32,855 bases of DNA from Terriglobia bacterium (GTDB lineage Bacteria > Acidobacteriota > Terriglobia > Bryobacterales > Bryobacteraceae): contig JAFAWA010000409.1 of assembly GCA_019242155.1 (NCBI GenBank), forward strand, positions 1-32,855, in the 5' to 3' direction. The notes below the pieces were generated by a model. That model searched no databases. It was given only the letters and a program-made list of their open reading frames with translations, and was not told the DNA's origin. Shown piece by piece: positions 6,602-15,299 of the stretch; position 1 is the first letter of the stretch, and every line of letters begins with the position of its first letter. The position numbers were made by a program, and so were the translations under genes.

Positions 6602-8089
6602 ATGGTACGCTTTTTGTCAATGGACGTCCTGCCGCTGGATCATCAGTCCGAAGCGCCGCTCTACCGGCAACTCTATGATCAGATAGTAGAACAGATTCAA
6701 TCCGGCCATTTGGCTAAGGGGGAAAGACTGCCGGCCACCCGCGAATTGGCTGGCCACCTTGGACTGAACCGAACCACGGTTTCCGCAGCCTATGAGCTGC
6801 TGGAAGGGAGAGGGTTGATCTCGAGCCACGTCGGGCGCGGAACATTCGTGACCGGTAGCCCGGAGACGGCCGGATCCGGTTTGAACTGGTCCGCGCAACT
6901 GGAGCGCGAAGGTGCGCCGCTGCGCAATTCCTTTCCATCCGCGGGCAAGGGACTCATCAGCTTTGCGGTGTCGCGGCCGGCGGATGCGATGTTTCCCCTG
7001 GACGAATTTCGTGCCGCGGGCGCCGCGGTAATGGGGCGGGCCGACTTGGCGGAGATTCTGCAGCTGGGCTCTCCGAGCGGCTACGAGCCTCTGCGGCGAA
7101 GGCTCCTCGAAGATGCCCGGCGGCAGGGTCTGGCGTCATCCGGCGATGAGCTGATAGTTACCAACGGCTGCCAGCAGGCACTGGATTTAATTTCGCGGGT
7201 TCTCTTGCGTGCCGGCGATAGGGTGGTGATCGAAGACCCCGCTTACACGGGCCTGAAAAATCTTCTGACCGGATCAGGCGCCGAGTTGATCGGAATTCCA
7301 GCCGGTCCGGAGGGCATGGACATCTCGCATTTGCGCCGCGTACTGGTTCGCGAACGGCCGCGGTTCCTCGTGGTGACGCCCAACTTTCAAAACCCTACGG
7401 GAACCACCTTGCCGCTGGCTTCACGGCAGGCTCTGCTGGAGTGTGCCCGCGCGGTGAATGTGCCTGTGATTGAAAACGACCCGTATTGCGAACTCCGGTA
7501 CCACGGCCAGGCGCTTCCGGCGCTCAAGCAACTGGATCAGCATAACGGCACTGTGTTGCTGCGCAGCTTCTCCAAGGTGAGCTTCCCGGGGCTGCGCGTG
7601 GGCTGGGCCCTCGGACCGAAGCCGGTAATGGAACGGCTGCGGCAAGCCAAGGAGGCTTCCGACCTTCACACCGACCAGCTCTCGCAGGCCATACTGCTCG
7701 AGTTTGCCGAGTCAGGACGGCTCGAGGCACACCGCGCACGCATCCTCCAAGCGGGAGCCGAGCGGCTGGCGGCCACAATCGCGGCCTGCCGCGACTACCT
7801 ACCGGACGGAACGCGCTGGGTCGAGCCGCAGGGCGGCATGAATCTATGGGTGCGGCTGCCGGATCCATTCGATACCGTCGAGTTGCTGGCGAGAGCGCAA
7901 AGGCAGGGCGTCACGTTTCTGCCGGGCCGCTACTTTGAAGTGGCGCGGCGCAATCCGGGCGCGCTTCGTTTGAGCTTCGCGGACCTCCGGCCGGATGAGA
8001 TCCGCAAAGGCCTCGAGATTTTGGGGCAGGTGGCCGCGAGCGAGAGCCAGAAGGCGATCGCCGGCGGGCCGGTTCCGGCCATGGTTTGA
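6602..8089 (+). CDS. pdxR: MocR-family regulator PdxR (GntR HTH fused to class I aminotransferase domain)
   Basis: PLP-sensing transcription factor that controls vitamin B6 synthesis. Up to 495 residues: an N-terminal winged HTH of GntR type (PLYRQLYDQIVEQIQSGHL, LPATRELAGHLGLNRTTVSAAYELLEGRGLI, GRGTFV), then a full aminotransferase fold. Visible parts include NGCQQALDL, EDPAYTG, TPNFQNPTGTTLP, ENDPYCELRY and the PLP-binding lysine in LLRSFSKVSFPGLRVGW (Lys325 from the first start). An ATG at 6602 and another at 6620 (MDVLPLDHQSEAPLY) are both possible. The second fits other family members better, and TATGGT at 6601-6606 could then be its -10 with a very short leader. Position directly before pdxS and pdxT supports the name PdxR over other MocR regulators. 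Confidence 0.9.
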   Translation: MVRFLSMDVLPLDHQSEAPLYRQLYDQIVEQIQSGHLAKGERLPATRELAGHLGLNRTTVSAAYELLEGRGLISSHVGRGTFVTGSPETAGSGLNWSAQLEREGAPLRNSFPSAGKGLISFAVSRPADAMFPLDEFRAAGAAVMGRADLAEILQLGSPSGYEPLRRRLLEDARRQGLASSGDELIVTNGCQQALDLISRVLLRAGDRVVIEDPAYTGLKNLLTGSGAELIGIPAGPEGMDISHLRRVLVRERPRFLVVTPNFQNPTGTTLPLASRQALLECARAVNVPVIENDPYCELRYHGQALPALKQLDQHNGTVLLRSFSKVSFPGLRVGWALGPKPVMERLRQAKEASDLHTDQLSQAILLEFAESGRLEAHRARILQAGAERLAATIAACRDYLPDGTRWVEPQGGMNLWVRLPDPFDTVELLARAQRQGVTFLPGRYFEVARRNPGALRLSFADLRPDEIRKGLEILGQVAASESQKAIAGGPVPAMV

Positions 8090-8142
8090 GACGGCGCACG
8101 AGTAAGGTGCAAGAGCAATTACTGAATAGAGGAGAGCCTTAG

Positions 8143-9033
8143 ATGTTTGATTTCAAGAGCGAGCAGTTTCGAGTGAAGGTTGGCCTGGCGGAGATGCTCA
8201 AGGGCGGCGTGATCATGGACGTCACCAACGCCGAGCAGGCAAAGATCGCCGAAGATGCAGGCGCTTCGGCCGTGATGGCGCTCGAGCGCGTGCCGGCGGA
8301 TATCCGCAAAGAGGGCGGCGTCGCGCGCATGGCAAGTATCGCCAAGATTGAAGAGATCATGCGAACCGTCTCGATTCCAGTGATGGCCAAAGCGCGCATA
8401 GGTCACTTCATGGAGGCCCGCATTCTGGAGGCTTTGGGGGTGGACTACATCGACGAGAGCGAAGTATTGACGCCCGCCGATGAAGAGCATCACATAGCCA
8501 AAACCGACTTTCGCATACCGTTTGTCTGCGGCGCGCGCAATCTGGGTGAAGCCCTGCGCCGCATCGCCGAAGGCGCGGCGATGATTCGCACCAAAGGTGA
8601 AGCCGGCTCGGGCAATATCGTAGAGGCGGTGCGCCACATACGCACCATCGTGAAAGAGATGAAGCAGCTTACGGTTCTCGGCCAGGAAGAGCTGGTACAC
8701 GAGGCTAAGCAGCTTCAGGCGCCGCTTGAACTGGTGGAACTGGTCGCAAAACTCGGTAAGCTGCCTGTGCCCAACTTCTCGGCCGGCGGCATCGCCACCC
8801 CCGCCGACGCCGCGCTTGTGATGCAACTCGGGGCCGAAGCGGTGTTCGTGGGTTCGGGAATTTTCAAATCGTCCGATCCCGCCGCGCGCGCCAACGCAAT
8901 CGTGCAGGCGGCCAAGAACTACAACAATCCCGAGAAACTGCTCGAGGCCAGCCGCGCGCTCGCAGACGCCATGACCGGACTTGATATCGCTAAGATGGAG
9001 CGCTCTGAACTGTTGCAGACCCGGGGCTGGTAA
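8143..9033 (+). CDS. pdxS: Pyridoxal 5'-phosphate synthase subunit PdxS
   Basis: Builds PLP from ribose 5-phosphate, glyceraldehyde 3-phosphate and ammonia supplied by PdxT; forms a dodecamer in the cytoplasm. 296 residues, the normal length. Seen: Asp26 in GGVIMDV, the Schiff-base lysine Lys83 in VMAKARIGH, the second lysine Lys151 in [12 protein letters not shown], and the phosphate loop with [12 protein letters not shown] and [10 protein letters not shown]. The ATG follows a strong AGAGGAG about 8 bases upstream. It starts 53 bases after pdxR and is followed directly by pdxT (TAA then ATG), so the three genes most likely share a transcript. Confidence 0.98.
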   Translation: MFDFKSEQFRVKVGLAEMLKGGVIMDVTNAEQAKIAEDAGASAVMALERVPADIRKEGGVARMASIAKIEEIMRTVSIPVMAKARIGHFMEARILEALGVDYIDESEVLTPADEEHHIAKTDFRIPFVCGARNLGEALRRIAEGAAMIRTKGEAGSGNIVEAVRHIRTIVKEMKQLTVLGQEELVHEAKQLQAPLELVELVAKLGKLPVPNFSAGGIATPADAALVMQLGAEAVFVGSGIFKSSDPAARANAIVQAAKNYNNPEKLLEASRALADAMTGLDIAKMERSELLQTRGW

Positions 9034-9612
9034 ATGAAACGAGCCGGCGTGCTGGCATTACAGGGTGATTTCGCAGCCCATGCGGATGCGCTCCGGAGAG
9101 CCGGCGCCGAACCGGTCCTGGTGCGTGAGGCCGGTCAATTGCAGCAGATCGATGGTCTGATTATTCCGGGCGGGGAGAGCACCACTATGCTCAAGCTGCT
9201 TCACCTGGATAAGCTGTTCGATCCGCTCGCGCATTTCGCCGCTACCAGACCGGTCTTCGGCACCTGCGCGGGTGCGATTCTCCTGGCCCGGCAAGTCTCC
9301 AATCCGGCTCAGGAGAGCCTCGCCGTGATGGATATCGACGTAGAACGCAACGCCTACGGCCGGCAACTCGACAGCCGCGTTGCGGAGATCGAACCGGAGC
9401 CTGAATTTCGCGACCGCACCGCGCCAGGCAAGCTGGAGACGGTGTTCATTCGCGCTCCGGTTATACGGCGCACCGGCCCCCGAACTAAAGTCCTGGCGCG
9501 ATATAATGGCGACCCCGTGCTGGTCGAAGAAGGACGCCACATGGTCGCCACGTTTCACCCGGAGCTTACGCCGGATGCCCGGGTACACTCGTTGTTCCTG
9601 GAGAAGTTGTGA
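9034..9612 (+). CDS. pdxT: Pyridoxal 5'-phosphate synthase glutaminase subunit PdxT
   Basis: Class I glutamine amidotransferase that hydrolyses glutamine and channels ammonia to PdxS. 192 residues. Seen: GVLALQGDFAAH at the N-terminus, IIPGGESTTM, nucleophile Cys78 in FGTCAGAI, and His175 with Glu177 in TFHPEL completing the triad. The ATG is the first codon after the pdxS stop, so translation is probably coupled. The stop overlaps the next gene's GTG by four bases. Confidence 0.98.
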   Translation: MKRAGVLALQGDFAAHADALRRAGAEPVLVREAGQLQQIDGLIIPGGESTTMLKLLHLDKLFDPLAHFAATRPVFGTCAGAILLARQVSNPAQESLAVMDIDVERNAYGRQLDSRVAEIEPEPEFRDRTAPGKLETVFIRAPVIRRTGPRTKVLARYNGDPVLVEEGRHMVATFHPELTPDARVHSLFLEKL

Positions 9613-10034
9613 GCCGGAAGAAGCGAGTACTGTTTTTGTGCATAGGAAACGCCTGCCGCAGCCAGATGGCGGAGGCGTTTGCGCGGTCGTACGGCAGCGA
9701 TGTGCTGGTGCCGTTCAGTGCGGGGTTTGCGCCCGCGCAGAGAGTACCGGACGACACACTGCGCGCGATGGACGAAAAAAATCTAACTTTAGACGGCCAG
9801 TTTCCGAAGAGCGTGGCCGATCTGGCCAAGGAAAAATTCGACTTCGTCATCAACATGAGCGGGTTCGCCGCGCCGCATGTTCAGGGGACTACGGTCCGGG
9901 AGTGGACGGTGCCCGATCCGGTGGGGATGAACTATGAGAATCATTGCAAGGTTCGCGACCAGATCGAAGACCTCGTGATGAAATTCATTCTCGAATTGCG
10001 GCGCGAACAGAAACACCTCGCGGGCCGAGGCTGA
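9609..10034 (+). CDS. Low-molecular-weight phosphatase/arsenate reductase family protein
   Basis: 141 residues with the family P-loop at the N-terminus, Cys11-X5-Arg17 (LCIGNACRSQMAEAF), and the acid loop Asp103-Pro104 (TVPDPVG). These are the catalytic residues of LMW protein tyrosine phosphatases and thioredoxin-linked ArsC. Whether it acts on arsenate or on phosphotyrosine cannot be decided from the sequence. The AEAFARSYG and DFVINMSG segments resemble the ArsC side more. The GTG start overlaps the pdxT stop (GTGA), so it is translated as part of the pdx operon. A role in PLP metabolism would be new and is not shown. Confidence 0.85.
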   Translation: MSRKKRVLFLCIGNACRSQMAEAFARSYGSDVLVPFSAGFAPAQRVPDDTLRAMDEKNLTLDGQFPKSVADLAKEKFDFVINMSGFAAPHVQGTTVREWTVPDPVGMNYENHCKVRDQIEDLVMKFILELRREQKHLAGRG

Positions 10035-10157
10035 AGTTTTTTCGCTCACGGGAGAATATACATCCACCCGCCCCCGCCGCTCTGCCCGGCAACTCATATT
10101 AATGCTTCGTTAATGCGTGGTCCCTGGATTGCACTCTCTAGCGATGGAGGTTTTCAA

Positions 10158-10643
10158 ATGGCAAGAGACTACGAAGGTGGAACAACTATGGCGACCTCGC
10201 CAGTAGATCTTCCTCCAGGAGATACCAGCAGCGGACGGGAGCGCTACCGGCGTGTACTTTCGGCCGGCACACTCACGGGCGATGCTGTAAAAAACACAGC
10301 CGGCGAAGACCTGGGCAAAATCGAAGACATCATGATCGATGTACCCACGGGCAGAGTGGCGTATGCAGTCCTTTCCTTCGGCGGTTTCCTAGGAATGGGC
10401 AATAAGCTGTTCGCTGTGCCGTGGCAAGCCCTTACCGTCAATGAGCGGGATCATGAGTTTGTTCTCAATGTAGACAAGACAACTCTCGAGAACGCTCCCG
10501 GTTTCGATAAGGATAACTGGCCGGATATGGCCGATCCCACTTGGAGCACTCAAGTATACGGACACTACGGCTATAAGACCGATTGGAGGGAGGCAGGCAG
10601 CACGCGGCCTCCGTTTGATGAAGGCAGAAACCCGAATCTGTAA
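10158..10643 (+). CDS. PRC-barrel domain protein
   Basis: 161 residues from the ATG at 10158, which has GGAGG seven bases upstream; the open frame runs further up to 10113 without a ribosome site. The domain is visible as LSAGTLTGDAVKNTAGEDLGKIEDIMIDVPTGRVAYAVLSFGG, then NKLFAVPWQALTV and EFVLNVDKTTLENAPGFD. PRC-barrel proteins of this size are often stress-associated soluble proteins; the ligand is not known. The C-terminal tail is rich in aromatic residues (YGHYGYKTDW). The gene stands alone between the pdx operon and the sugar cassette, and has a terminator behind it. Confidence 0.88.
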   Translation: MARDYEGGTTMATSPVDLPPGDTSSGRERYRRVLSAGTLTGDAVKNTAGEDLGKIEDIMIDVPTGRVAYAVLSFGGFLGMGNKLFAVPWQALTVNERDHEFVLNVDKTTLENAPGFDKDNWPDMADPTWSTQVYGHYGYKTDWREAGSTRPPFDEGRNPNL

Positions 10644-10677
10644 CCAATATTAGGCAGGGCTCGAAGGCCGGCCTCCT

Positions 10678-10722
10678 GCGGCGGTTTTCGCGGACTACCC
10701 GTTCGTGAGAGCCGCCGTTTTT
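10678..10722 (+). terminator. Candidate rho-independent terminator after the PRC-barrel gene
   Basis: CGGCGG (10679-10684) pairs with CCGCCG (10712-10717). A symmetrical 3/3 internal loop separates it from an inner 5-bp helix (TCGCG with CGTGA, one G-U pair), and five T follow at 10718-10722. It would separate the PRC-barrel gene from the cassette that starts at 10856. Confidence 0.55.
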
Positions 10723-10855
10723 GTGTTTCAGTTGTTTTACAGACAAATGGCCGCTTCGAGTGTTCATAACAAAACAGGAATCATTTGATTTTTCGCACTA
10801 TGCGCCGCTGTCATGAAAAGGTAAGTACCTTCAACCGGGGGACGCGAAAAAACGA

Positions 10856-11980
10856 ATGTCTGGAAAACAGATTTTAGTAACGGGCGGTGCCGGGTTCATC
10901 GGTTCTCATGTATGCCGTGAACTGCTCCGGCACGGACACCGCGTGCGTGCGCTCGACAGTCTCTCCGTGCAGGTTCACGGGCCCGACCGCAACCGGCCGG
11001 CGTATCTGGATCCTGAGGTGGAGCTCGAGGTGGGCGACGTCCGCAACGCGGCCGATGTGAGGAAGGCGCTTCGGGGAGTGGATGCCGTGTTCCACTTCGT
11101 CGCGGCGGTAGGCGTCGGTCAAAGCATGTACCAGATCCGCGAATACTCGAGCGTGAACAACATCGGAACCGCGGTTCTGCTCGAAGCGCTGGTAGAGAAG
11201 CCGGTCGAACGGCTGGTTGTGGCTTCCAGCATGAGTATCTATGGCGAGGGATTGTATAAGGCCGGTGACGGCAGTACGCGCGTGGTAGGCGAGCGCTCGA
11301 TCGACCAGCTCCGTGCCGCGGATTGGACGGTGCGGGATAGCTCGGGCGAAGAACTGACGCCCATTCCTACTCCGGAAAGCAAGCAGCCGAGCCTGGCCTC
11401 GGTTTACGCGCTGCACAAGTACGATCAGGAGCGCACGTGCCTGATGATCGGCCGCGCCTACAGTATTCCGACGGTCGCGCTTCGATTCTTTAACGTTTAT
11501 GGCCCCGACCAGGCATTGACGAATCCGTACACCGGCGTGCTGGCCATCTTCGCTTCCCGCTTAATGAATGGTCAACCGCCGGTGCTTTTTGAAGACGGCT
11601 TTCAGCAACGGGACTTCGTCAGCGTGTATGACGTGGCCAGGGCCTGCCGGCTCGCCATGGAGACGCCCCGCGCGGAAGGAAAGGTCTTCAATATCGGCAG
11701 CGGGCACCGCTACGCGATTCGTACCGTAGCGCAGCGCATGGCAGCGGTTTTAGGAAAGCCGCGCATTCGTCCGGAAATTACGGGCCAGTATCGGGTGGGC
11801 GACATCCGCCACTGCTTCGCCGACATCTCACTAGCTCGGGAGGTCTTGGCCTATAAGCCGCAGGTCAGCCTGGAAGACGGACTGGCCGATCTCGCTCGTT
11901 GGCTCGACAAACAGGCCGTGATGGCGCGCGTACCCGATGCGCGCGCGGAACTTGCGGTTCGCGGTTTGATGGTCGGATAG
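10856..11980 (+). CDS. NAD-dependent nucleotide-sugar epimerase/dehydratase (extended SDR)
   Basis: 374 residues. Rossmann motif GGAGFIG at residues 10-16, a Ser in SSMSIYGEG and the catalytic pair Tyr184-X3-Lys188 (YALHK). The C-terminal half reads NVYGPDQALTNPYTGVLAIF, FEDGFQQRDFVSVYDVA and VFNIGSG. These segments resemble the dTDP-L-rhamnose 4-epimerase/UDP-glucose 4-epimerase branch, so it probably makes an epimerised NDP-sugar donor in the cytoplasm. The exact substrate is not readable. First gene of the glycosyltransferase/radical-SAM cassette; the next gene starts 6 bases on. The ATG has only a distant GGGGGA, so initiation may be modest. About 210 bases of non-coding DNA before it hold the terminator and probably the cassette promoter, which I could not define. 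Confidence 0.9.
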   Translation: MSGKQILVTGGAGFIGSHVCRELLRHGHRVRALDSLSVQVHGPDRNRPAYLDPEVELEVGDVRNAADVRKALRGVDAVFHFVAAVGVGQSMYQIREYSSVNNIGTAVLLEALVEKPVERLVVASSMSIYGEGLYKAGDGSTRVVGERSIDQLRAADWTVRDSSGEELTPIPTPESKQPSLASVYALHKYDQERTCLMIGRAYSIPTVALRFFNVYGPDQALTNPYTGVLAIFASRLMNGQPPVLFEDGFQQRDFVSVYDVARACRLAMETPRAEGKVFNIGSGHRYAIRTVAQRMAAVLGKPRIRPEITGQYRVGDIRHCFADISLAREVLAYKPQVSLEDGLADLARWLDKQAVMARVPDARAELAVRGLMVG

Positions 11981-11986
11981 GCCGCC

Positions 11987-13279
11987 ATGCGTTTCGCCCT
12001 GATCAACCCGTTCTGGACATTTGACCGCAGTATCTACTTCGGCTGCCGCGAGCCTCATTTTCCACTCGAGTACGGATATGCAAAGGCGCTTCTAGAAAAG
12101 GCCGGCCACGAGGCGGAGATTTTCGATGCGCACCTGGAGGATCTTGCGCCCGAACAACTGTACAGCCGCATTCGTGAATTCCGGCCGGACTTTCAGGTAA
12201 TCACTTCCGCACCCAGTTATCTCTTCTGGCGTTGCGCGCCTCCGGAACTGCGAGTGCCGCAGGAGACCGTTGAATTGCTGCGGGACGCGGGAGGAACTCT
12301 GGTCGCCGTGGGCCCGCATGCTTCGACCACCCCCCGCGCTACCCTACGCAAGCTCGGAGCCGATGTTGTGGTGCTCGGCGAATGCGAGGAGGTGCTGCCC
12401 GAACTCACAGGTGATTGGAGCCGCGTGCCCTCCCTGTGCTTCTGGCGCGATGGAGAACCGGTTATTACCGGGACACCGCACGCGAGCAACATGGAGCGCT
12501 TACCCGCGCTCCGGTGGCCTCCCGGAACGATTGCGCGCCATGTACATCATCATCACCGCTTCGAGGCTCCGGCCGAGGGCCCCGGAGCGGAAATGGAAGC
12601 GTCGCGCGGATGCCCCTACCATTGCACTTTTTGCGCGAAGGACAACTTTCGGGATGATTACCGGAGACGCCCTCTGGCAACGGTTCTCGAGGAGATCGGC
12701 GGACTGATTGAGGCCGGGGTCGAGTACGTGTATTTCATCGACGAGATCTTTCTTCCCAACCGGCCGCTGCTGGAAGCGCTCATTCCATATCGCCTGAAGT
12801 TCGGCATTCAGACGCGCATCGATCTGTGGAATCCGGAGATGTTGGACCTGCTGGGACGCGCCGGGTGTGTTTCGGTCGAGGCCGGTGTGGAAAGCATTAC
12901 CGAAGAAGGCCGCGCCCTGCTCGACAAAAAATGTAAGCTCTCGACAGGCCAGTTGGCCGAGCGCCTGATCTTCGCCAAGAGCCGCATTCCCTTTATACAG
13001 GCGAACCTCCTCGAAACGGCTGAAGACGATAACGAAGCAGTGGAGGCGTGGCGTGCCTATCTCGAGCGGCACGGCGTGTGGGCGAACAGGCCTGTGCCGC
13101 TATTTGCTTATCCCGGCTCGCCGCAATATACGCGCCAATGGGGTGCTACGGAGGATGACGCCTGGGAGCGCGCCCATTCGGATTACCTCGCGGCCAATTC
13201 GGTCTTCAGCGACATTCAGGAGCAGCGGCCGAGTCCGCTGGTTCACCTGGAGTTGCCGTCGCCCCATGGAAATTCCTGA
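11987..13279 (+). CDS. B12-binding-domain radical SAM enzyme of a glycan-type cassette
   Basis: 430 residues. The N-terminal third is a Rossmann-like cobalamin-binding domain (RFALINPFWTF, EYGYAKALLEKAGHEAEIFDAH, TLVAVGPHASTTP, DVVVLGECEEVLPEL). The cobalt-ligating DxHxxG is only partly recalled by DAHLED, so base-off B12 binding is uncertain. The radical SAM core has Cys209-X3-Cys213-X2-Cys216 in SRGCPYHCTFCAKDNF, then EAGVEYVYFIDEIFLPN and VEAGVESIT. A HVHHHHR stretch precedes the core. The protein matches my memory of the TIGR04295 group, which occurs in saccharide cassettes. The reaction is unknown; methylation or rearrangement of a sugar or carrier is possible. Its 3' end overlaps the next gene by 14 bases. 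Confidence 0.88.
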   Translation: MRFALINPFWTFDRSIYFGCREPHFPLEYGYAKALLEKAGHEAEIFDAHLEDLAPEQLYSRIREFRPDFQVITSAPSYLFWRCAPPELRVPQETVELLRDAGGTLVAVGPHASTTPRATLRKLGADVVVLGECEEVLPELTGDWSRVPSLCFWRDGEPVITGTPHASNMERLPALRWPPGTIARHVHHHHRFEAPAEGPGAEMEASRGCPYHCTFCAKDNFRDDYRRRPLATVLEEIGGLIEAGVEYVYFIDEIFLPNRPLLEALIPYRLKFGIQTRIDLWNPEMLDLLGRAGCVSVEAGVESITEEGRALLDKKCKLSTGQLAERLIFAKSRIPFIQANLLETAEDDNEAVEAWRAYLERHGVWANRPVPLFAYPGSPQYTRQWGATEDDAWERAHSDYLAANSVFSDIQEQRPSPLVHLELPSPHGNS

Positions 13280-14384
13280 ACGCATACTCCTTACGACCGA
13301 TACTGTAGGCGGCGTTTGGACGTATGCCATCGAACTGATCCGCGGGCTTACGCGGGCGGGTATTTCGGTCGCGCTGGCCACCATGGGCGCCCCGCTGAAT
13401 GCCGACCAGCGCCGGGAGACGGCAGGGATTCGCGATCTGCACCTGTTTGAGAGCGCGTTCCGGCTAGAATGGATGGCAGACCCCTGGGATGAGATCGAGC
13501 AAGCCGGTTCGTGGCTGCTCGCAATCGAGAGACAGTTTCAGCCGCAATTGGTTCACCTGAACCAATATTGCTTCGGCGCGCTGCCCTTTCAAGCCCCGGT
13601 GGTGATCGCCGGCCATTCGTGCGTTCTCTCCTGGTGGCAAGCCGTTCATGGATGCGAAGCCCCCGCGGAATGGAGCCGCTATCGCGACGCAGTCACCCGA
13701 GGTCTTCGGGCCGCGGCCCTCGTGGTTGCGCCAAGCGAGGCGATGCTCGATTCGCTCGCATATTATTACGGGCCTCTCGGCCGGCGGATGTCCATTCCCA
13801 ACGGCCGCGAACTGCCGGCTTTACCGGCTGTACCCAAGGAGCCGTTCCTATTCGCGGCGGGGCGGTTTTGGGATGAAGCCAAAAACCTGGGAGCCCTAGA
13901 ACAGGCGGCTCCGGAGTTACCCTGGCCTATTTATGTGGCGGGCGATGTGAGCCATCCGGACGGTGCCGCAGGGCCTTGTTCGCACTGCCGCTCGCTGGGC
14001 AGAATCGACCCGCGGGCAATGAGTGAGTGGATGAATCGCGCCGCTATTTACGCATTGCCGGCGAAGTATGAGCCGTTCGGCCTGTCCATTCTGGAGGCGG
14101 CGCTTGCGGGCTGCGCTTTGATTCTCGGCGATATTCCAAGCTTGCGAGAAAACTGGCGGGATGCTGCCGTGTTCGTCGCGCCGGAAGATCGGGAAGGGCT
14201 TCTGGCGGCGGCGCGGGCATTCATAAACTCGCCCGAACTGCGCATTGAATTTGCGCAGAGGGCACGCGCGCGGGCCCAGAATTTCTCGATTGCCCGTATG
14301 ACCGGCGGCTACCTCGAGGCGTATCGCACGGTCCTGGAATTGCGGGCACCGCGTGCGCTTGGCCACTCGTTTGCAGGCACATAA
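13266..14384 (+). CDS. GT4-family glycosyltransferase
   Basis: 372 residues from the ATG at 13266, inside the end of the radical SAM gene; the open frame back to 13053 is a shadow of that gene. GT-B fold: N-terminal domain ILLTTDTVGGVWTYAIELIRGLTRAG with the glycine-rich acceptor loop, linker VVAPSEAMLDSL, and C-terminal donor domain FAAGRFWDEAKN. The retaining GT4 signature E269-X7-E277 is intact (KYEPFGLSILEAALAG). Expected to move a sugar from an NDP donor, probably that made by the epimerase two genes upstream, to an unknown acceptor at the inner face of the membrane. The next gene starts two bases after the stop. Confidence 0.92.
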   Translation: MEIPERILLTTDTVGGVWTYAIELIRGLTRAGISVALATMGAPLNADQRRETAGIRDLHLFESAFRLEWMADPWDEIEQAGSWLLAIERQFQPQLVHLNQYCFGALPFQAPVVIAGHSCVLSWWQAVHGCEAPAEWSRYRDAVTRGLRAAALVVAPSEAMLDSLAYYYGPLGRRMSIPNGRELPALPAVPKEPFLFAAGRFWDEAKNLGALEQAAPELPWPIYVAGDVSHPDGAAGPCSHCRSLGRIDPRAMSEWMNRAAIYALPAKYEPFGLSILEAALAGCALILGDIPSLRENWRDAAVFVAPEDREGLLAAARAFINSPELRIEFAQRARARAQNFSIARMTGGYLEAYRTVLELRAPRALGHSFAGT

Positions 14385-14386
14385 CC

Positions 14387-15298
14387 GTGAATCCCCGAAC
14401 TCTCTGGCAGACGCTGAAGCAGGCTGTCGCGAGCTGGAGTGATATCAATGCATCGCATTTGGGCGCGGCTCTGGCCTTTTACTCAATGCTATCGATGGCG
14501 CCGCTGCTGGTGATTTCCATTGGAATTGCGGGCCTGGTGTTCGGCCGCGCCGCGGCGCAAGGGCAGATCGTGTGGCAGATTCAGAACTTAGCTGGAAATG
14601 AAGGCGCGCAGACGATTCAATCGCTTTTGCAGCACGTCGGCAATCCCTCTTCTGGAGTTTTGGCCACACTCGTCGGCCTGATCGTGCTGCTGTTCGGTGC
14701 CTCGGGAGTGTTCGCCGAGTTGCACGATTCGATGAATGCCGTGTGGGGGGTAAAGGTGGTTCAGGGAGGCGGGATCTGGGCGATGATCCGCTATCGATTC
14801 TTCTCCTTTGCGATGGTGCTGGGCATTGGATTTCTGCTCCTCGTTTCTCTGGTGGTGAGTGCCGCGCTGGCTGCCGCGGGAAAGTATTTGGGCGGGTGGC
14901 TGCCGGTTCCCGCCGCGATCCTGGATGGCCTCAATTTGCTGATCTCGGTTGTCGCAATTACGATCCTGTTTGCTCTACTGTTCAAGATAGTCCCGGATGT
15001 AAAGATTGAATGGGGGGATGTTTGGATCGGCGCGGCGGTGACTTCGCTGCTGTTTTCCACGGGCAAGCTACTTATCGGCCTTTACCTCGGCAAGGCCGGT
15101 GTGGGGTCGGCTTATGGAGCGGCGGGATCGCTGGTAGTGTTTCTGGTGTGGATCTACTACTCCGCACAGATCTTCTTTCTGGGCGCGGCGTTCACGCGAA
15201 TCTTCTCGGAACGCCATGGCTCCCGCTCACCTCAAAGGAGAGCAGCGCTGAAACGGACGCCGTGGATCCATCGCCTGCATCGTCCCGAGCCCGCCTAA
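14387..15298 (+). CDS. YihY/BrkB-family inner membrane protein
   Basis: 303 residues. Family N-terminus LGAALAFYSMLSMAPLLVISIGIAGLVFG, then several hydrophobic segments: LATLVGLIVLLFGASGVFAELHDSMNAVW, MVLGIGFLLLVSLVVSAALAAAG, LISVVAITILFALLFKIVP and SLVVFLVWIYYSAQIFFLGAAFTRIF. That gives about six membrane spans. Function of the family is unsettled; transport or envelope roles have been proposed. GTG start two bases after the glycosyltransferase stop, and the DUF1003 gene starts one base after its own stop, so it is firmly inside the cassette. In that setting it could help export or flip a product, which is inference. Confidence 0.92.
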   Translation: MNPRTLWQTLKQAVASWSDINASHLGAALAFYSMLSMAPLLVISIGIAGLVFGRAAAQGQIVWQIQNLAGNEGAQTIQSLLQHVGNPSSGVLATLVGLIVLLFGASGVFAELHDSMNAVWGVKVVQGGGIWAMIRYRFFSFAMVLGIGFLLLVSLVVSAALAAAGKYLGGWLPVPAAILDGLNLLISVVAITILFALLFKIVPDVKIEWGDVWIGAAVTSLLFSTGKLLIGLYLGKAGVGSAYGAAGSLVVFLVWIYYSAQIFFLGAAFTRIFSERHGSRSPQRRAALKRTPWIHRLHRPEPA

Positions 15299-15299
15299 A

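Noticed and set aside
10085-10120. TTAATGC direct repeat (two copies, 11 bases apart) before the PRC-barrel gene
   Set aside because: Only seven bases each and AT-rich; could be chance, so not listed as an operator.
13053-13265. Upstream extension of the GT4 gene
   Set aside because: Overlaps the conserved end of the radical SAM gene in another frame; the GT-B fold starts at ATG 13266.
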